DNA from: Penelope pileata | Lineage: Eukaryota; Chordata; Aves; Galliformes; Cracidae | NCBI GenBank assembly: GCA_013396635.1 | Contig: WBMW01005039.1 | Span: 693,853 to 757,852, forward strand | DNA length: 64,000 nt | Direction: 5' to 3' | Shown here: positions 59,701-64,000 of the stretch, piece after piece | Layout of the letters: each line of letters begins with the position of its first letter | Numbering within the stretch: position 1 is the first letter of the stretch | Made by a program: the position numbers and the translations under genes | The notes under the pieces: model-generated | Seen by the model: the letters and a program-made list of their open reading frames with translations, nothing else | Databases searched by the model: none | What the model was told of the DNA's origin: nothing

Positions 59701-62700
59701 GCTCCCTAATTTTAACCCACAAGCTCTCCACCTGTTTCTGAGAGGCAGCTCTTCACACTCTGTCCCCTTCTTAACACAGAGGGCAACACCCCCACCTCTC
59801 CCACCCTGCCTATCCCTTCTAAACAGCTTATAACCCCCAATCAGAGTATTCCAATTGTGCAGTTCATCCCACCGTGTTTCTGTGATGGCAATCAGGTCAC
59901 AGTTTCCTTATTGCACCACAGTTTCCAGCCCCTCCTGTTTGTTGCCTGAGCTACATGTGTTTGCGTAGATGCCCTTCAGCTGGGCCCTCGGCCTCACCCC
60001 CAACCCTGGCATGGTTCCCTCAGGCTCAGCTCTAGGGAGCCTGGTTTTATCCCCTTCCCCTAGTTTAAAGCTCTCTCAACAAACCCTGGACCCAAATCCA
60101 TTTCCGCCTTTGAGGCAGGTGGACCCCATCTGCAGCCATCAGGCCAGGTGTTGAGTAAACCACCCCATAGGCAAAGCACATCAAAATTCCTGTGATGGCA
60201 CCAGCCTCGTAGCCATGTATTTATTGGGTGGCTTTTCCTGGTCCTTGCAGTATCCCTCCCTGCCACTGTCCCTCAGAAGGGGACCGTTGCTTGTGACAAC
60301 TCCTTTTCTTCTTGGCCAAGGCAGTCTTGAGGTGTGTAGGGAACGTGCAGGGAATTTGCATCCTGGAGCTCCATCAGCCTCTGCCAAATCTGGTTGAATT
60401 CAGTCCTTGGGTTCCAGTGCAAGTGGGTTACAGCTGCACAGATGGACACTGCTTCCCTTGTTGGAAGTGGAAACGCTGCGCAGCCTCTCTTAGCTGGTGA
60501 CATTCTCCAGTGTGGCCATCCCAGACCGCTCGTGCCATGCCCTGTGCACGGGCTGGGAGCCAGATCAGCAATGCCGGCAGGGCCAACGCTTTCCTTACTG
60601 CTGTGCTGCTTGTGGGCATCATTACCTCCCTCTCCAACACAAACTTGTCTTTCCTGGCTCCTGGCAGGAGAAGGATCTGCACTCGGGCCTCATCGGGCCG
60701 CTGATCATCTGCCGCCGTGGGGTGCTGAGCTCTGCTTTCAGGCGGCAGCTGGCCGTGCAGGAGTTCTCCCTGCTCTTCACCATCTTCGACGAGACCAGGA
60801 GCTGGTACTTCCTGGAGAACATGAGGAGGAACTGCCGCCCGCCCTGCCGCATCCAGCAGGACAACCCCGACTTCAGGAGAAACCATTCCTACCACGGTGA
60901 GGACCTTGCCCTGACCCCTTCCATCCCACAGTCTATACCGGGATGGGAGGACTTGGGGAGTCTCGAGGCACCCCAGGATCCGCTCCTGACCACTGCCTTC
61001 CCCAGCCATCAACGGCTACGTGAGGGACACGCTGCCTGGGCTGGTGATGGCCCAGCAGCAACGGGTCCGCTGGCATCTCCTCAACATGGGCAGCACTGAG
61101 GACATCCACTCCGTCCACTTTCATGGGCAGATGTTCAGCGTCAGGACAAGCCAGGAGTATCGCATGGGAGTCTACAACCTTTACCCTGGTGAGATGCAGC
61201 ACGGGCACCGTGTACACCCCAGCTGTGTGGCTTCATGTCCGTGCTGAGCCTGCTAGGGGACAGCAAGGATGGGGAATGGATCTGGAAGAGTCAGGCTCTG
61301 TGTTTGCACAGCGCTTGGAACCATAGCATCCCACCGTCCTGGTAACTCTCCTCTGCTCTGCTCTCCGTTCCTGGCCAGGCGTCTTCGGGACGGTGGAGAT
61401 GCGGCCCTCGCACGCTGGGATCTGGCGGGTGGAATGCAAAGTGGGGGAGCACCTGCAGGCTGGGATGAGTGCCCTCTTCCTCGTGTACAACCCAGGTGAG
61501 TGGCCCCTTCATGCCCAGAGCTGCAGCAGAGGGGCTGGGTGCAGCACAGCACGCTTTGGGCTCCCTGTGCCGGGGGCTCTCGGTGTTGCCCATGGGTTTT
61601 CCAAGTGGGTCCCCTGGGTTCTCACTCTGTTAAAGTCCTGACTTCAGCCCTTGCCATCCGTGGCAGAGTCAGGGATGTGGTTAGGGTGAAGGTTAGAGAG
61701 CTTCCTTTGGCTGCACAGTTTTTCCCCCAGAGCATATTTTCCAGAACAGAAGGTCCCTACACCCCCTGTAAAATTCACTTATCCCAGTGACTACATGCAC
61801 ACACTGACCATGCTGTCAGGAGGGCGATGAGCCCAGTGCCTGGGCACATGCCAAGAGGTAAACTGAGGCACAGTGCTGCCTGATGGCAGGTTCTGATGGA
61901 AACATCCCCGAGAGCAACTGCCAAATGCACAGGAAACCTCTAGCTCCATTTGCCCCAGCACAACACATTTCTCCCTCACTGTAAATAATGCTGGGGGAAG
62001 TGGTTTGTGCGGCTGCTGTTTTATCACACCGGGACAGCCCCTCTCCTCTTCCTAAAGGAGCATTAAATGTCAGCCAGAAAACATTTCCATAAGTTCAAAA
62101 TCTGCTTAAGATTTCAAATTCGTGTTTCTCCCCAGAAGCATTTGCCATGCAACAGTGGTGCCAAGATGTGACAAGCTGCTAATAATAATCGTTATGATAA
62201 GAGGCAAACAGCCCTGTGCTCAGCAGACCAGAAGAGAGACGGGGAGGGACAGGGGGGTCAGGCACGTCTTCCTTTAGCGACGTGATATTTGTTTTTAAAA
62301 GATGCTGCCTAGCAACAAAAAGGCCCAGGAGCAAGACACGGGTGTAAGGAAGAGCCACTTGTCAGCTCTGCTGGCAGATGGAGACACAGGGACAGGAGGT
62401 CATGGGCTCAGGGATGGGAGAGAGCAGCACTGATTTCCCACTTGCTGTGAGACAAACAGATCTCGGGGTTCCTGTAGGCTTGAGACCGCCTCCCTGAGCC
62501 TACAGCATGCTCCCTAGGTCGGCTTTTCCTTCCAAAGCCTCTATCTAACCAACCATCCTTGTTTTCTTCCTTCCTCCCCTTCCCTGTTTGCCTGCAGATT
62601 GCCAGATCCCCCTCGGGCTGGCCTCGGGCCACATTGCTGACTCCCAGATCACGGCGTCGGGGCAGGATGGTGAGCAGGGGCTGCTGCTGGGGCTGGGGCT

Positions 62701-63888
62701 GGTTCAGCACATGGGGGTCCCACCTGGGGGCTGGAGGTGCCTTCCCATAGCACCAGGGCCCTGCCACCCTGCCTGGGGCTCCTCAGGAGATGGAGGTGCT
62801 TAGGCCTCACTGCCTCAGGCTCCTCACACCCATGCTTTCTCCTTGCAGGGCTGTGGGCCCCTAAGCTGGCCAGGCTGCACAACAGTGGCTCCATCAACGC
62901 TTGGAGCACCACCCAAAGCAACGCCTGGATCCAGGTGAGAGGGGTCCTGTGGCCAGGGGTGGCTGGCACACCCTGCAGAAGGACCCACGCACAGCCATCA
63001 GGGATTAATCCCTGCCTTTTGTTCCCAGGTGGACCTTTTACACCTCATGATCATTCACGGCATAAAGACCCAAGGGGCCCGACAAAGGCTCTCCAGTCTC
63101 TACATCTCTCAGTTTGTTGTCTTCTACAGCCTTGATGGGCAAAGGTGGAAGAAGTACAAGGGGAATGCCACCAGCACCCAGATGGTGAGGAGCACGGTGG
63201 CTTCTTCTTGGGGTGGTGAGGGCTGGGGAGCTCTGTACACGAGGTGGGCATCTCCTGAGTCCCTGAGATACTCAGGGCAGGAAGAGTGATTCTGCACTGC
63301 CAGAATGACTGCACGGCAGCTCACAGACCTGCAAGCACTCCATCTGTGTCCATCTATCTCATTTTGAATTGATTGAGCTATTTCCACATGTGGCTGTGAG
63401 ATCCACACTAACCTCTATCACATTCACAAGCTGTGGCCAAAACCTTTCCCAAGTTCAAATGTCCCAGGACTGATTTTTTAACTTTTTTTATATAAAAAGT
63501 TAACTGCACGGACCCTGAGTCTCTCCCCCTCCTGTTTTTCAGTGGTTTGCCCTGATTTGCCCCATTCACATTTCCTTGGTCTGAGTCACATCTCAAATAA
63601 AATTCCCCGAGCTGTTGTTCTCTTGTAAGGATGGTGATAAGATACAGAAGTGCTAGACTGAAACAATCACATCCACGCTAACCCTTGTCCTCTCTAGCTC
63701 TTTCCACCAATACAACAGCCCCTTTTTCACCTTTTCCCTGCAGCTGTTCTTTGCAAACGTGGATGCAACCACGGTGAAAGAAAATCGCTTCAACCCTCCG
63801 ATCGTAGCCCGGTACATCCGCATCAACCCCACTCACTACAGCATCCGGACCACGCTGCGCATGGAGCTCGTTGGCTGTGACCTGAACA
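44739..63888 (+). CDS. F8: F8, coagulation factor VIII, exons 1-23 (C2 end beyond window)
   Basis: Exons: 44739-44890, 47275-47390, 47580-47702, 48120-48332, 49193-49264, 49647-49754, 51113-51334, 51552-51786, 52520-52694, 53324-53417, 53914-54125, 54466-54616, 54698-54907, 55923-58269, 58629-58794, 59149-59334, 60668-60896, 61006-61188, 61379-61495, 62598-62669, 62849-62934, 63029-63184, 63744-63888. All are GT-AG and phase-consistent, giving 1923 codons plus one base. Many exon lengths equal human ones (117, 72, 86, 156 and 145 bases for exons 19-23). The order is signal peptide (MMLAGALRCLVLLCLL), A1, acidic a1, A2, a2, B (exon 14), acidic a3, A3, C1. Factor VIII is the plasma cofactor of factor IXa. 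Thrombin sites are QVR|SF, QPR|GF and DPR|SF. Type 1 copper ligands (Cys, His, Met) remain in A1 and A3. Two adjacent ATGs start the frame. Factor V is excluded by neighbours and by sequence. Confidence 0.98.
53805..53865 (-). repeat. CR1 3' tail in F8 intron 10
   Basis: CATAGGATAGCTTAGGTTGG followed by AATGGACCTTAAAGATCATC is a reverse-oriented CR1 3' end, ending about 50 bases before exon 11. Confidence 0.8.
55923..58269 (+). other. F8: F8 exon 14: end of A2/a2, whole B domain, acidic a3
   Basis: This 2347-base exon encodes the A2/a2 end (GIWTLGCLNPDF), acidic Tyr-containing EEYVDYEEEAF, thrombin site QPR|GF (bond after 56071), the B domain, then DYDDYGETEEDFDIYGEEE before DPR|SF. Human exon 14 is about 3.1 kb, so the B domain is shorter here. 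I count about 17 N-glycosylation sequons (N-X-S/T) in it; sequence is otherwise unlike human, as usual for this domain. Basic KRKRWRR (56081-56101) and RPRQAR (57353-57370) are possible furin sites. Confidence 0.93.
59530..60060 (-). mobile_element. CR1 LINE fragment with ORF2 endonuclease remnant in F8 intron 16
   Basis: The plus strand starts with the reverse CR1 3' end (GAATCATAGAACAGCTCAGG, then TTGGAAGGGACCTTAAAGAT). The minus strand from about 60000 down to 59640 then translates with few breaks as a CR1 AP-endonuclease segment: LKGIYANTCSSGNKQEGLE, DLIAITETRWDELHNWN, GGYKLFRRDRQGGRGGGVAL, CVKKGTECEELPLRNR. The reverse transcriptase between endonuclease and 3' tail is missing, so the copy is internally deleted and dead. 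At least one in-frame stop is present. Confidence 0.85.
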
Positions 63889-63985
63889 GTATGTCCCACC
63901 TCGGGACACCCAGTGCTGAGCCAGGCTCTGATCCAGTGGGGTGCTGAGAGCTCCCACGTGTTTTGGGATTTCCCATGTTTCACGT

Positions 63986-64000
63986 CCCCCCCCCCCCCCC
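63986..64000. other. Poly-C run at the window end
   Basis: Fifteen or more C end the window inside F8 intron 23. It may be a true homopolymer or a sequencing artefact. Confidence 0.7.

Noticed and set aside
44739..63888. Factor V or ceruloplasmin/hephaestin instead of F8
   Set aside because: The A1-A2-B-A3-C1 layout, SGLIGALLVC and EFDCKAWAY motifs, exon lengths equal to human F8, and the FUNDC2/MTCP1/BRCC3 neighbours all point to F8.

Overview
The window is vertebrate nuclear DNA, almost certainly from a bird. Its genes are split into many small exons with GT-AG introns. CR1 retrotransposon tails are scattered through it (about 6895, 7550, 8120, 22985, 53810 and 59530). Introns are short, and the second half is GC-rich. 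The gene content is that of the human X chromosome, but packed as in a bird macrochromosome. Species cannot be fixed from the sequence alone; a galliform such as chicken is the natural guess.

Layout from left to right. (1) 1-6.8 kb, plus strand: the last nine exons of OGT, the O-GlcNAc transferase, with its 3'UTR and poly(A) signal. (2) 7.8-17.6 kb, plus strand: GCNA, a germ-cell SprT-type metalloprotease. Its first exon lies in a patch where assembly contigs are in the wrong order (7390-8178). (3) 18.4-23.3 kb, minus strand: the last seven exons of BRCC3 (BRCC36, a K63-specific deubiquitinase). Its 5' exons fall in or beyond a 508-base N run. (4) 26.1-26.9 kb and 27.9-32.3 kb, plus strand: MTCP1 and CMC4, two unrelated small proteins that share a locus in mammals. 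(5) about 32.9-38.5 kb, minus strand: FUNDC2, complete in five exons. (6) 38.6-44.7 kb: GC-rich intergenic DNA with short tandem repeats and a few regulatory-looking motifs. (7) 44.7-63.9 kb, plus strand: coagulation factor VIII (F8), exons 1-23 of the 26 known in human; the C2 exons lie beyond the right edge.

The block BRCC3(-), MTCP1/CMC4(+), FUNDC2(-), F8(+) has the same order and relative orientation as human Xq28. OGT and GCNA are neighbours in human Xq13. The roughly 0.85 kb between the GCNA and BRCC3 poly(A) signals therefore joins two blocks that are far apart on the human X.

The genes do not form one pathway. They serve nutrient-sensing glycosylation (OGT), germline DNA-protein crosslink repair (GCNA), DNA-damage and interferon-receptor deubiquitination (BRCC3), AKT co-activation (MTCP1), mitochondria (CMC4, FUNDC2) and clotting (F8). 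The main points for a second look are the provable contig misordering, an AT-AC (U12-type) intron in BRCC3, a GC-AG intron in MTCP1, the synteny junction, and several sequence differences in F8 relative to human.
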